Shown: positions 35,501 to 46,936 of the stretch, piece after piece
Numbering within the stretch: position 1 is the first letter of the stretch
Layout of the letters: each line of letters begins with the position of its first letter
From: Ectocarpus siliculosus
Lineage: Eukaryota > Sar > Phaeophyceae > Ectocarpales > Ectocarpaceae
NCBI GenBank assembly: GCA_000310025.1
Contig: FN649739.1
Span: 507,447 to 571,446, forward strand
Length of the DNA stretch: 64,000 nt
Reading direction: 5' to 3'
Program-made: the position numbers and the translations under genes
The notes under the pieces: generated by a model
Databases searched by the model: none
Told to the model about the DNA's origin: nothing
Seen by the model: only the letters and a program-made list of their open reading frames with translations

Positions 35501-36304
35501 ATTATGCAGGAACTGGTCAAGGAATTAGAAAGAATCGAGCGGACTAACGCGGGGCTGGTTTCAAGCAAGGCCACCCTCGAAAGCGAGCTATTGCGCTTCA
35601 AAGAGTACATGAGAGACACCGGTGAGTATAGGTCGAAAGAAAACTCCCCACAGAGAAGCGTGGGAGGGGAGGGGGGGGGAGTCGAAGCGTGCTTGATAGG
35701 TTGTCGTGCTGCGTAGCGACTTGTAGGGATCAGTACGACATGCACAAGAGTTTCAGAGTAGTTATACCCGCTTCAAAGAGGACTTAACGACCACGACAAC
35801 GACAACTTCAATTGTTCACGAATGTCAACCAAGCACAGCCTGGGTATCTACACCATCAGCATACCTGGGCGAAGCATTGTACTGCACCTTCGTTTCAGGT
35901 GCCCTCAGATGTGTCACAGCTAGCTGCCAAGTTTTGCTTCAACCTCTCGTCATTTATCCTAATACCTACTCCGATTCTCCTCTTTCCCGCAAGAGACGCA
36001 GCATGAGCCACATTGATGTCCAGAGACGGGCGGAGAAGGGCCCCCGCGGCATGTACCCGATTTCCCTCGGAGACAGTTCCATGCCAAGCGTATTTACACC
36101 TTCGGGCGGTAGACGTCCTATCGAAAGCCGAAACAACACAGTATCTAGGATTCACAGAGAGAGGGCCGTGTTGAAGCGTCCGTCCCTGGCATCGTTTGCG
36201 AACGGGTTCGTTCGCTTTCGTCTGTCACCGCAGTTTCGCGTTACCAGGAGACGATCCGACAGCTGCAGCAGGAGCTGAAGAAGACAAAGGGAGGCTTTGG
36301 ATGA
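17863..36304 (+). CDS. Kinesin-like protein with nucleotide-motif-less head and long coiled coil, 28 exons, 1023 aa
   Basis: Exons: 17863-17975, 18306-18381, 18864-18954, 19224-19357, 19876-19959, 20612-20737, 21144-21235, 21700-21823, 22299-22367, 22979-23053, 23500-23580, 24199-24381, 24956-25026, 25575-25736, 26455-26533, 27576-27704, 28197-28349, 28810-28877, 29440-29565, 30295-30463, 30813-30970, 31443-31591, 31880-32001, 32318-32441, 32676-32743, 33592-33654, 35510-35621 and 36234-36304. Phases agree throughout (3072 bases). Residues 1-355 follow the kinesin motor fold: VDGVFDARLDKDD, DVSFYEIFDEIITDLI, FEVEGVSRTRI, TLNRSLLAF, FAPFGDGRLTE, TSLGGNAIVLVIACLSRSDS. The P-loop position reads GTNVGTKR instead of GQTGSGKT, switch I (SSRSH) reads DSASA, and switch II (DLAGSE) reads VEAPST, so ATP hydrolysis is unlikely. 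Residues 356-1023 are mostly heptad-like coiled coil, ending RQLQQELKKTKGGFG. Introns 5 and 11, and probably 7, start with GC. It may be a microtubule-binding or partner subunit; the exact subfamily is not known to me. Confidence 0.85.
20457..20517 (+). repeat. (CT)n microsatellite in a kinesin-gene intron
   Basis: About 30 CT units lie in intron 5, just upstream of exon 6 (20612). The pyrimidine run is on the coding strand. Confidence 0.95.
23343..23400 (+). repeat. Exact 29-bp tandem duplication in intron 10
   Basis: Positions 23343-23371 and 23372-23400 are identical (beginning CAGCAGCTGCCCAATCCCAG). They lie about 100 bases before exon 11 of the kinesin-like gene and do not touch coding sequence. 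Confidence 0.95.
26941..27475 (-). repeat. Dispersed repeat, copy 2 (inverted)
   Basis: Read on the minus strand, this runs from GTGTACTCATAGTCGTGCAT near 27475 to GATGGCAAACAC and a G-run at 26941, and matches copy 1 (4521-5174) along its length with scattered differences. It has one copy of the 3' tandem unit rather than three. It lies in intron 15 of the kinesin-like gene, ending about 100 bases before exon 16. Confidence 0.85.
31144..31246 (+). repeat. Dispersed repeat, copy 3 (5' fragment)
   Basis: About 100 bases match the first part of copies 1 and 2: a G-run, GTGTACTCATAG, CATGCCGTAG, TAGACCATTGACCTCGCATC and CACGCCGGGTTTTCACCGG. The similarity then stops. It is in intron 21 of the kinesin-like gene. 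Confidence 0.75.
34251..34899. mobile_element. Fold-back (inverted-repeat) DNA element with CATGG flanks
   Basis: The element begins TGTTGAGAA at 34251 and ends TTCTCAACA at 34899, flanked on both sides by CATGG (34246-34250 and 34900-34904), a likely 5-bp target duplication. Each end is itself a hairpin of about 75-80 bases (34251-34332 and 34824-34899, stem built from TGGTCTAGTGGTCATCGTGC). Between them lies a long inverted repeat: about 34333-34502 matches the reverse complement of 34653-34823 with few mismatches. The centre is an assembly gap, so the loop may hold more sequence. No transposase is visible in the sequenced part, which suggests a non-autonomous element. Confidence 0.8.
34551..34650. 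other. Assembly gap (100 N)
   Basis: Exactly 100 N, probably a placeholder for an unknown length. It lies in the loop of the large inverted repeat, a position where assembly often fails. Confidence 1.
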
Positions 36305-37221
36305 TGATGATGAATATTGAGGAAAGCGATCCTTCTGTTGGAGGGGCCGGGATGTAGGATCCACGCGTTGGGTGGTATATCCGTTGCGTCGTCCCACCCA
36401 AACACTAGCACAGGACGAAACATCGGTCGCTAATTAATTGGTGTCGTCGGACCAGTCGTGCTTTCGGAGAACCAGTCTATGTTCTGTCGACGTTGAAGAG
36501 TGACATCTTTTGTGCTTGGCCACCACCCGACGGCCGACGACTCCTGCAGAACACCAAGTCATGGGTGTTCTGCGATCACGTAGAATCCTGTGCGATGTCA
36601 GACTCTGGCCTGCTGTAGTCCCGTGTGGTGAGTCAGGTACATTTGCAACTGACGATGTAGCTGGAACTTGACCTTCATTTGATGCCCCTGTGAATGCACA
36701 TGGTCAATATACCGGGAGCGCAGGATAGCTTCTCTCGTGTTGGCATTACGAAATCCTGGAGTAGGCGTCAGGAGGTTACAAGGTTTAGGTCGATTCAGTG
36801 CTGCCGTTGTAGGAAGCTCCCCATAGATCAAACCTTGTAGTCGTTCGAAGGAATAGTTATTAACCGTTTCGTGCAGGGTTCAGAACCAAACCAGGTCCAT
36901 TGACTCGTCCATCTCGTCGAAACGCATCTACCCAACCACCCTCAGCCGGGCTCCACACGCCAACCATGGCCTTCGGCGGGCTTGAATAGGTGCCTCTGTA
37001 ATAAACGTATGTGAACCTTCGTACCCCCCCTCCCCCCTGCATCCTTGACAACGGCATCGGCGCCGGTCACATTGTGTGAACTAGCTCCATCCCCCCCCTT
37101 CGGCCAAGCTACAAGTCGCAGGCGCGAATGCAATACAACGGGGCTGGCATTCATTCCCACGGCCTTGTATCACAGCCAGCAACGATCGCCATGCATGTAC
37201 CCCCGATCGCAGTGTTCCCTT
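36305..37221. other. Convergent 3' spacer
   Basis: This stretch lies between the stop codon of the plus-strand kinesin-like gene and that of the minus-strand WD40 gene, so it holds two facing 3' UTRs. It begins with a short TGATGATGATGATGA run. No convincing coding frame is seen. Confidence 0.6.
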
Positions 37222-40200
37222 TCACAACGCCTGGAGAAGGTTCCGAGTGACGTTTTCAAGGCGCGCCTGCCTGACCGCCCGCTCGGTATGCCTAGCCTCC
37301 ATGTACCGCTTCACTCTCGCGGCCGCGCCAACCTCCATGCCCCACGGCGCAGGGCCGTCCTTGCCAACGGCACCGCCTTCCCCCGTGCATGCGAGAACGC
37401 CACCCATCGGGCCACCACGCCCGCCAGCCCCGAGAAGACGGGCTACGTTGCGCTCGGTCAGGGTGGTGGGGTGTTGGTAGTGGGGAGGCGTTCTTGTAGT
37501 GGGATTGCGGGTGACGTTTGTCGAGACTGTGTTCGAGGGCGCCTTCTTCGCCGCAACCCTGTCCCTTCCGGCTGCCCTCTGCGGTGTGTTGCTGCGGTCA
37601 AGACGACCACTTCCACTGCCGGTCCCACGCGATGACCGCCCGCCCGCCTTGGTGCGAGTGCTGGCGGGGTCGGGGTTGGTGGTGCCAGTTGTGAGCGGGG
37701 CCGTGTCCCCTCTTCCGGGGTCGTACTGGTGGCTCATGTTCTGCAGCATAATTTCGGGATCCTGCATGCCAGGATAGGAATGGCAAGACGAATGGTGGGC
37801 ACAAATCACGGACAAGATCACACCTTTTATCGTAGGTTCCGGGGAATCGGTGTGGCAACCACGAGTGTGCACGGACGGGTGTGCCAAACACGAGCCGGAA
37901 TACAACTCCCGCCAAGTAGTGACGCGTTTGGCTCGTGAAAGCTCCAGTAGACCCTACATCAAGACATCTAGTCACCGCTGTATTCTCCTGAAACAGCGGC
38001 GAGGGGCCATCGATCTGCTTCGTGTGATAACAAGGACACCCCATGACCGTCCGTTTGAACGTCAACTTCGAGACAACCAGAAGTGCAATCGTTTGCGTAA
38101 TTAACCTGACGGAGATTCTTTGCTGGACTGGGTCGCGTGAACATCCGCACAGCCCGTAATTTCCGGGAAAGCACAACCGCGGGCGAAAAGGAAGTGCCAC
38201 AAGAAGGTGGCGCGGCCTGCCGCTCATGGTTTCACCTTGCGATATCGAGGAAGCAAACCGTAGAAAAGCTCCGCGACGTCCCTCGGCGACAGAGGGCGCT
38301 CCTCTCCTACCATCGCGCGCATGCCGGGGCTTAACTCCCACATCAAGTCTGACGCGGACCAAACACCGAGGGTCTCGCCGCCACTGTCGCTCCTGGTCGG
38401 TGACAGGACCGACGTTTCCTGCCGGAGAAAAGGACAACACGTTCGGTGCACAAACCTCAAGCTCGAGACGTTACCCCCCGAGGGGACGAGGGCTGACGTG
38501 CTTCGGCTGTTTCGGGGGAAGACATTTTCTGCCTACCGGTAGTGCCTTGGCGATATTCCGCCAGACTACTGTTTCTCTGGATAAGGTGATATGCCCCCCG
38601 CTACACAACACCATCTTACCTGCTCTTGTGGCATGACCACCGCCATGCACTCTCCGCCTTCCGACCAAATAATGCCTGCTTTCGGGGCGACAGTTTCATG
38701 GGACACAGCGGCTCCGTCACCGTTCCTGTCTGGCCTATCAGCAGCGACACTGGTAATGGCATCGTCCTTTAAGGCTAGCACACCGAGCATGGTCCCCGAG
38801 AGTAGGTCGTATACAACCACCCGCCCAGAGGTATCCTGCGGAAAAGTAACGGGCACCCACCGGGGCGTGTTGGTTGAGTAATCTAATTTCTCGGCTGTGG
38901 CTACGTTGTCATCCGAGCCGCTTCCTTTGAGTAGAACAACGCCAAGACCACACACAAAACGCGTTGTGAAATCGTCTAATGGCGGAGTGCCAATGGCGCA
39001 AATCGCAGTACATTGATTCCACTCGAGACCAAGCGGGAAAGCCAACGATTCTCGTCTAAGCATGCCGAAAAGAAAGCACCAAGCCGTCCCTATATCAACC
39101 CTTACAAATGTCTTCTTGCACTCCGCTCCTCAACGCAACACTGGGCCTAGGCCACAAGTACATTCCAAACAATTTTCCTCCGATGGTTGACCCAGCCACA
39201 CATCCGTTGTCTGCAATCAACGAACGAAATTAATCACTCGCTTCTGGTCCCGTTTCCATTTGGTCACACGCTCATCACCTCGGCGACCGCTAGGGGCATC
39301 TCTCGGAAACACGCCAATCGAACAATCCCGCTGCCTCGCGCGTCGTGCAGGCATCGCAAACGCGGGGTCCCGCCGACACAGCGCCTGTCTCCACCAGCTC
39401 CGGTTGGATCGGCGACAGTCAAGTGGTGGATCTGGATCATCTCGTCATCGCTGCCAGAGACGAGAAATCTGTAAGGCAGTTGCGCCAGCCACGTCACCGC
39501 CGAGGCCAAGAGACAGGATTACAAAATGCATTATATTTTATCCCTGCCGTGCGTTCTTCAGCGGAGAATAGATTTTGCGGTGGCACATGTCAAATCGGGC
39601 CGTTCAACGAGCACGCCAGTTACCCACCAATATAAGCCCTAGTTCATTCGGGACTAGGGGGCCGTGAGGACGTTGACAAGAGCTCGTCACTGACGAGGAT
39701 GCTTGCCAACGCATGAAACTAAAACCATCCACGAGCGGTGGTTGCAGCCTGGAAGAACCACCCTCGGAGGACCGACAACGAGCAACACCGTGTTGGTGGT
39801 GCTGTCGTCGCACTAGGCCTTCGCGAAAAAGTCAACTTTTCCCTTGTTTGTTTGTTTTGTTTTTTCCATCTCTTCTCCGCCTTTTGCTGCGCATTCCATC
39901 GGAACCTCTCACCTTTTCCCGTGGAACGCCAGAGCGGTGACCCGAGCACGGTGTCTCGACAGCCCCGCTCTTGTCGTGCCCAGGGCCGCATCGCCCAGGT
40001 AAACCCCTCCGTTTTCAGTCCCGATGGCGACGAGCGGGGCCGGCGCATCGGCACCACCGCAACAGCTCCACCCGCCGCCCTTCTCACGGCCATCGTCCTG
40101 AGCTTCCCCTCCTGTTTCCTCTTCGCAGACCGCGAGAACTGTGATTGGGGACGGCAAGACCCACTCCACAGATGGCAGGCGGGATATGTCGTACTTTGCC

Positions 40201-43200
40201 GCCAGCGAGCCCTCACTGCCTATGCCTGTCTTGTCGGCACTCTCGAACCCACTGCTGGCCGCAACGGTACCCGTACGGGATAACTCGACGCCACCGTCGT
40301 TGTTGCCCCCTTCCACGGTCTGCCGCTGCCCCCCGTCGCCGTCGTACACCGGCGGCGGCAGGCGGAAAAGCCGGCACACGTTGGAGTTAGACCTCCAGAC
40401 TGCGAGCCCCCCGGTGCTGCCCCCGCCGCCGTTTAGGCGTCCATCAGCCGCGGGTATGAAGTCAACGCGGGCCAAGTGGTGTGCGAGTCCCGATAGCTGA
40501 GGTGGTTTCGGGGGGGGCGTGCAGCCTTCCTCCTCCTCCTCCTCCTGGGTTGACGTGGGCTCTTGGATTTCCCCGGCTTCTACGCGCTTGCGGTACTCCT
40601 GCAAGGCTTTCGCGTGGGAAAGCTCTTCTGGCGAAGGCACGTGAGGTATGGTGAACTCCGGTTGCCCTAGCTGTGTTGGCGGCGGCGGCGGCTCCGCCGT
40701 TTCCGCCGCCGCCGCCTTCGCCGCGGTGTTAGTCGACGTACTGGCGTCGTCGTCTCTCCCGGCCAAGACAGCGCCGCTCTCGCCGACGCCCGCACCGCGC
40801 TCGCCACCTTGTTGGCCCGCCATTCCCTCCTTTGGAGTTTCTCGGCCGTGACCCGCGGAGGTTCGTGAGGAACCGGGCTGAACGCCGTCGACATCATCGT
40901 CCTCCCTCGCGCTCTGCTGGGGAGATCGATTGCGGTGTCTCTCGAGAGGCGCGGAGACGGGGGGGAGAGACCAGGTGGAGACGCGGCCGCTTGCAGTCGT
41001 GACGGCGAGGCGTCTCCCGTCGGGGGACAGCGTGCACGACACCGCGGTTGCATTCTCCTGCTCGGAATGGAGTTCGACGGTACATATAACCCTGAACGCG
41101 GGTGCATAGTTTCTCCTGTTGCCGCTGTTCGCGGCATCGGCTCCGTGCTCGCTGCGCGCGCCCTGATGGTGTTCGAGACTACCCCTAGCCGGGCTACCGC
41201 CAGCTTCATCGCCAGCTCTTGATCGGGGCACGGTCATCTCTAGAACGGAGACAGCGCTCGACGGGCACGCCGGCCGTGGCTCTGCTCCGGCATCACGCTC
41301 CGTTTCCTGTTGTCCTGCCTCTCTGTTTCCCGTTTGGTCCGGATTGCCGTGGCCACTGTCTGGGCAGGAGCTTGTCACCACGGCTGCTATCCGAACTGAC
41401 GAGGATCGGCCTGACACAAGCGATCATTTTCACGGCGTGACATATGAGCACCGAGCGTCAGCAAGCACCCATGCAAGCACGCTCCAAGCATCTCATAGCA
41501 ATTTGCGCATATGTGCTCAATATTACTGCCGCTGGACGAAAACATCTACACTCCTGTAGATTACTTTGTTTCCATACAAGCCTCTTCACTCCTTCACTCC
41601 TCAAAATGCACGACCTCCTGCTCTACGAGTAGATAGAGCGACTTGTCTGCAATTGAACTCCCTGTATGGGGTTGCTCCGTGTGCACCTGACCTCCGAGAG
41701 ATCCCACAGGGCGGGACAGGAACGTAACCGCGGCCGATTTCGCGTTTCCCTCCGAGAATGTTTCCCCGCAGAGGCTGCTGCTCCTGATCTGGACTCCGAT
41801 ATCTTTAACGGCGCCGGCGAGTCGAACGCAGACCGAGCCGTCGCGCCCTCCGGTGAAAAGGAACTGTTGGCGCAAACCAACAGATCGAAGCAACGACAAC
41901 ATCTATATTTAGAACGGTCTGATATTTTAGGCCAGGGCGGACTTCATCAACCAACAACCTAACACGCGATACACGAAGGGCTAGAAAATGCCCGAAGCTC
42001 ATGTTCTGGCATCTATGTCATGCATTTCAAATACGCACCTGGCCCCGATTGTCCCACTGCATGGTCGATACGTTACCGGCATCGTTTTCGCCTCCGCCAC
42101 CATCGTCGTCAGCGTCGCCGTTCCTGTCCTTTCCTTCGAACAGTAACTCGGATGACCCCCTGCCATCAAGAAATCCGTCCGCCGCTATAGCTTCGCCTTC
42201 TTTGGCTGCAGCTGCCACGGGCTTGACATCTCCAGCATGCGCCGGCAGCGGAGAGTGCGGATCTAGTAGCCGCACAAACGGATGACAGGACCGCTTCAGA
42301 TCGATGTCCGCTGCTGCCCTGGCTTCGTCGGCCGGGCTAGTGTCCAGCTCCGGGTGTCGCTCGACGACCAGCTCCCATGCGCGGTCGACGATCTGTCCGT
42401 ACACCGAAGAATCGGGCGCGCGGGTGACAATGCGCGTGGACCGGCGCGGTAGGGAAGGAGAGAGAATAGGAAGTTCGCAGACGATGCGTGAGCCTTCCGT
42501 CGTGTGCAATCGTTCGGCTACTGCTGTCACGGTATGTTTCATGAAGGGGTATTGTCCGACTACTTGGCGAGGACGCTGCACGCGGCGGGAGTCAGGTGAT
42601 CAAAATGAAATCGAATTCGTTCGGTCGTCGAACACCAGGTACGAGCAAAATGAGTCAACCAACGACCGTAAACATTCTCCTTGTGCTGCTGTGAGTTGTT
42701 TATCACGAGGCTCTAAAAACGGTGTACAACGTGCTTGGTCTGTTCCCATCATCATCGGTCTCGGAACTGAAGACATAGCAAACAGTGTACGGTACGTTTC
42801 CGGTCCGACGGACTGCCGAGGAGAGAATATTTAGTCTACACATTCAAAGAAGGCGCTTCTATTCGTCGTCGAGTTGGTCGCGGAAAACACCTCGGTTTCG
42901 AGAACGCTGACGATGAGGCGGTAGGGCTGGGGAAGGTTGTCCAAGAAGGAGCGATCGGGATCGGTGAAGTCGGCCGGAGGTCCCACGTCAAGAGCTATCA
43001 TCAGTCTCTTCCAGTCGATTCGCCTCCTGGAAAAATGAATATATCCAGCCACAGGTGGGTAAGTCTTAGTATTCTGCATTAGTGGTGAGTGCTGGCAATC
43101 ATCATGCGATCCCCCAGAACGATTGAAGAACTTGCGGCTTTTCAAGGCAGGACCGGGCGTAGACTGCACACGGGTTGCGGCGCAAATGCGACGAAGACAA

Positions 43201-43843
43201 AGAGGACAGCATGCCGTCGTCGGCCAATCTCTAATCCAAAAGGAATGTTAATGCAGGCTGTACATATGCCACCATTTCACCACACTCTTATTCAATGACT
43301 GCTATGTAGGTGGTTGTCTCCGGTGCACACATACACAGTCTACATACAACGATGTCAAAACGCCTATCGGCCACCAGCAGGTCTGTGCGGCCATTCCGAC
43401 GAAATGTCAACTTCTTCTCGGGACGAAAAGAACGCACGTAGATACCACAAGGAGTTTCTGTCGTGTGAGCCCGGGTCACACCTCAGCAGATGGCAGCCGT
43501 AAGAAGCTAAAGGATCGGTACACAAATGGCCGAGACTGTGTGAGACTTGTTTGGACTACATGCATGCATGTTGCAAAGAACAATCAATGTTGTTGCGTTG
43601 CTGCAGTCGACGCACGAGAACAACAATGCACGTCTATTTACCATCCACAATTTACCTGTTGTCCGCGAATTTCTTGACCAGATACCCCACCTCATCTTCC
43701 GTCAACACCACTCCGGCAACCCCAAAGGCAGATTTGAGTGCGGAGAGGGAAACGTACTTGGGCCCGTCTGCCAGCCGGCTGTGCCAGCCGACGAACGAGG
43801 CTAGACGAAATCTTTGTCGAAGGTGAGCGAAAGAGGTGGCCAT
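37222..43843 (-). CDS. WD40-repeat protein with EF-hand-like N-terminus, probably WDR93-like, 9 exons, 1219 aa
   Basis: Exons on the minus strand: 43843-43656, 43026-42891, 42575-42039, 41863-41692, 41410-39913, 39468-39279, 38835-38620, 38418-38236 and 37761-37222. Phases agree (3660 bases). Residues about 30-95 look like an EF-hand pair without clear calcium ligands (LSALKSAFGVAGVVLTEDEV, then RIDWKRLMIALD). FLDNLPQPYRLI followed by QIVDRAWELVVERH recalls the N-terminal signature of WDR93, a cilium-associated WD protein in animals. WD blades follow: FLFTGGRDGSVCV, VSCTLSPDGRRLAVTTASG, VTALAFHGKR/FLVSGSDDEMIQIH and DTSGRVVVYDLLSG. The long fifth exon adds Glu-, Pro- and Gly-rich linkers. The C-terminal exon is basic, ending RQARLENVTRNLLQAL. 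The junction of exons 4 and 5 is the least certain; a stronger CAG/GTGCAC donor at 41687 would break the frame with the acceptor used. The WDR93 assignment rests on memory of family motifs. Confidence 0.75.
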
Positions 43844-46216
43844 GGTGAGAGTGTTGTTACCCTTCCTGCCTTTGGTGGGCGTAGGGCACGGCACGACTAC
43901 AGAGGCTATGAGGTTTATGATCTGCCAGGGAGCCGCATCCTTCCCGGTGAAGATCCAAATGCCAACCCAACCACAGGGTAACATCGTACCACCACGACGT
44001 TACAGTACGTTCCAGCACCCCCGCCGCCCCGGAAAAATCACGGAGCCCCCTAGACTGTTGGATTCGGTGGGTATGGGTACATTCCGCGTACATTCCCCGC
44101 TCCATCTTCTAGGAACATTTCCTCGGTTGCAATAATCTGTCAATGCTGTGAATACATCCAACACATATCGCATGACACACGGATACGCCCGCGTCTGGAA
44201 TCAACAGAGGTGCAATGGATGTGGGAGTGCTTGACTGTGTATGATTCAGGAATGAAGAGAATCCAATCGCGCTGGAACGTACACAGGTCGCTGCTGGTCA
44301 CAGCGCGATAAAAGTATAGACTAGAATGAGCGTCGTACACAGTCCATTGAGCTGCAGTCGACCTACTGGATACTGCAATGTGCCCGTACAGCAGTACACA
44401 GCAGTGAGTGGACAGCGGAAATCTGCTCTGCATTTGAACACATGGACCATCTATCGGCGCAGGGTCACTGTTGTTGTCATTTCACACAGCTAGGTAGGGT
44501 ATAGCCCAGTGCACATCTACCACAACTTTCTCCGTGAAGCGGATTGATTGGAGCCCTGTGGGCTTCGATTCAACAAAAAACATGACCATAAATGGGGGCC
44601 GTTGGGACTCTCAGCATACATCAAAATTCACTCGGCCGGCAAATAAAGCAATTCACGACCCAAACAATAATTGCTCTGCTGCTGCTGAGCTTTCCAGCCT
44701 TCGTCGACAAAAATGCTGTCGGAGACGTCACTCGGTCATGAAACAAACGGAGAACCCTCCCGCCTCCTATGTGTTCGACAGAAAACATGTCCACCTCGCG
44801 ATCGATTAGCACATGATTACAAGTAGTGTATGTAGTTGCACAACGGCACGGAAGGAACTCAATAAACATACATACGCCAATCGATAAGATTCAACTGCTG
44901 CCCGGAACACGAGAAAAAACTACTGCTGTACTCTCACTCTTTGTACGATCCCCACCAAAACTGCAAGTAGGCTTGGGCGTGTGGGTGGTGGCGTTGTGTG
45001 CTTACATGTAAAGCTACCGGCGCCAGGCGAACTACGGGGTAATGAAACAATGACACACACTCAATCTGTTCGCAGCTTTGTGTAACCCGTATCCCCCACT
45101 CCCAAAAAAACGGACCGCCTTCGAGGGAAATTAAGTATTTCGAGGAAATCGAACAGAAAGGGGGTACGCAGGCCCTGTTCCCTAACCCAACTTCCCCGAT
45201 GGCATGCTCTATCCAACATATTTTCTCTTAGTACAAGAACCCTGCGAAGACTAAAAAAAACACGACCGACCCTGCAGAGTCACCGCTCCCCGACCTCACG
45301 AGGGCTCGTCCACCAAAATTTCGGAAGCCACCCCCAGACGTTTCGGGCTCTTCTCGCCCTCCCCGTGTGGGTTTTTAGATTTATTTAAGGAATTATGATC
45401 AGAGAGGCTCCGTCGGCAAGATTAAATCAGTGAACGACCCCCCACTGCTGCCACCCCCCCCAAGATGATAGGTGGAGATATCAAGAAAATGTCCCCGGAA
45501 AACAATAAGTACAGGGACGGACTGTAATATTCCCCGACTTCTGAGGGAAGATGCCTCTATTCTGCTCCGAGCACAAAGCGTGGTCCATGAATCGAGGCTG
45601 TCTACCTCTTCCGGCCTCGCGAAAAACTGCCCCCTTTTCGTCCAACCAAGGATACGGAACCGGACGGACAGGTATTCGCAACAGACAAAACATCGTGCGA
45701 GACGAACAGGCGAGAAAACTAATCCTCCGATCAGGAGAGTTTTATTTTGAGAAACATGGCGGGGAAGGAAGTCTTCTTAATTAAAAAAAATTGGCACTTC
45801 AAGACGACAGACTAATAGCAACAAGAATAACCTGTTGCGCACCATTCATTTAGACTTTTCCTCCCGTTCATATATATCCACATTAACCCCATCGAACAGT
45901 GGACACGGACACGATTAACGCGGTGCAGGCCGAAGTTTTCCTAGGACCCAGGCACTTGTTGGACTCAGAACAGATCTCTGATGAACACGGGTAGACACAC
46001 AAGGAGGATCGAGTTACGCCGTTCCTCTATTCTGACCCCCTCTCCTCCATCAGAAATGCCGTTGCTGGAATACCAAACTACCCCCCCCCCATAACGCCGC
46101 CGTGTCCATCCGTTTGGGCTATGCGTCGATTGTGTTATTCGATATCTGCCTCTTGAGAGTGCTTGCAACCTCGTCTGGCCCTTTTCAGTTCGCAATGTTT
46201 GCTGGGCAACACGACA
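43844..46216. other. Intergenic, no recognised gene
   Basis: Open frames here are short, overlapping and without known motifs. The left end holds the promoter and 5' UTR of the WD40 gene; the right end is the 3' flank of the HeLo-like gene. Stretches at 45040-45480 and 45780-45960 are A/C-rich with many short homopolymers. Confidence 0.5.
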
Positions 46217-46936
46217 TCAGGAAGACGTTTGGCTGGACTGAGCAAAATTCATCGCTTGGTACGCTACAATCCCCACTCCAACCGCTACACCAACGATGCC
46301 CGTACAAACCGCTCCCGCCAAGGCAGCGTTCGCGATTGCCGCCGCGGTCAAGGTCTCCGCACCAACCACCGCCAACAAAGCCCCGCCTGCCCCGCCGGCC
46401 GCTGCCCCTACTGCGGTGGATTGCCCTACAGTCGTCGGCGCCTGTTTCAGCACGTCCGCCACGTTCTTCGCCGGAACTCCAATGCTCGTCCGGGCAGCCG
46501 GTGCACGTTGCACAGCGGCAGCCGGTGCAGGTGGCACATCGTCCAAACGGTCCGCTATGTCGCCCAGCTGAACCGCGTGCATCTTCTGGGTGAGGTTGTT
46601 GCCGAGCCATGCGAACTTCTTGGCGATCTTCTTCCTCTTCAAAGCGCGCGCGACAATACACGTCCGCGCGTACTCGTCCAAGACGGTTCGGATTTCCTGC
46701 ACGGTCTCCAGCAGCTGGCGCAGCGACTCGGAACCGGACAGTGTGGTGCCCTTCTTCTGTATGGCGCGTATGGGAGGCTCGATTGCCTCCACTATCTCCA
46801 ACAGTTGAGAAGCGTGACGGTTGTTCTCCTTCATGCCTCTCACAATACTTCCGATCGAGTCCACACACTCCAGAATTAGCTCCACGATGTTTACCACCGC
46901 TTGCCCCGCGAACTTCGCCAGCACGAGCTCCCCCAT
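46217..46936 (-). CDS. Helical-bundle protein with Gly/Ala-rich hydrophobic tail (HeLo/MLKL-N-like), 239 aa
   Basis: The frame runs from ATG at 46936 to a stop at 46217. Residues 1-130 are predicted by eye as four or five amphipathic helices: LVLAKFAGQAVVNIVELILE, NRHASQLLEIVEAIE, LRQLLETVQEIRTVLDEYA, IAKKFAWLGNNLTQKM. The NRHASQLLEIVEAI and LLETVQEIRTVL patterns recall the N-terminal four-helix bundle of MLKL and fungal HeLo proteins, membrane-acting signalling domains. Residues 135-165 are Ala/Pro-rich. Residues 171-229 are a long Gly/Ala/Val stretch (GAAAGGAGGALLAVVGAE, then GAVCTGIVGVAVGVGIVAY) that could form one or two membrane segments with GxxxG spacing. The frame is open upstream to 47215, so an earlier ATG near 47203, or a spliced first exon joining at CTTGCCAG/GGAGG (about 46968), is possible. 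There is no kinase, NB-ARC or TPR domain in this exon. Family assignment is inference. Confidence 0.6.
   Translation of the reverse strand: MGELVLAKFAGQAVVNIVELILECVDSIGSIVRGMKENNRHASQLLEIVEAIEPPIRAIQKKGTTLSGSESLRQLLETVQEIRTVLDEYARTCIVARALKRKKIAKKFAWLGNNLTQKMHAVQLGDIADRLDDVPPAPAAAVQRAPAARTSIGVPAKNVADVLKQAPTTVGQSTAVGAAAGGAGGALLAVVGAETLTAAAIANAALAGAVCTGIVGVAVGVGIVAYQAMNFAQSSQTSS

Noticed and set aside
38836-39216. Extra WD40-gene exons (minus-strand frame with LEWNQCTAICAIG, and the segment after TTGATTGCAG)
   Set aside because: They do not join in phase, whereas exon 6 (ending at 39279) joins directly to the strong acceptor TTTTCCGCAG at 38836 and continues the WD motif.
40141-41222. Plus-strand frames over the long WD40 exon
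   Set aside because: Antisense shadows of GC-rich coding sequence; the WD motifs are on the minus strand.
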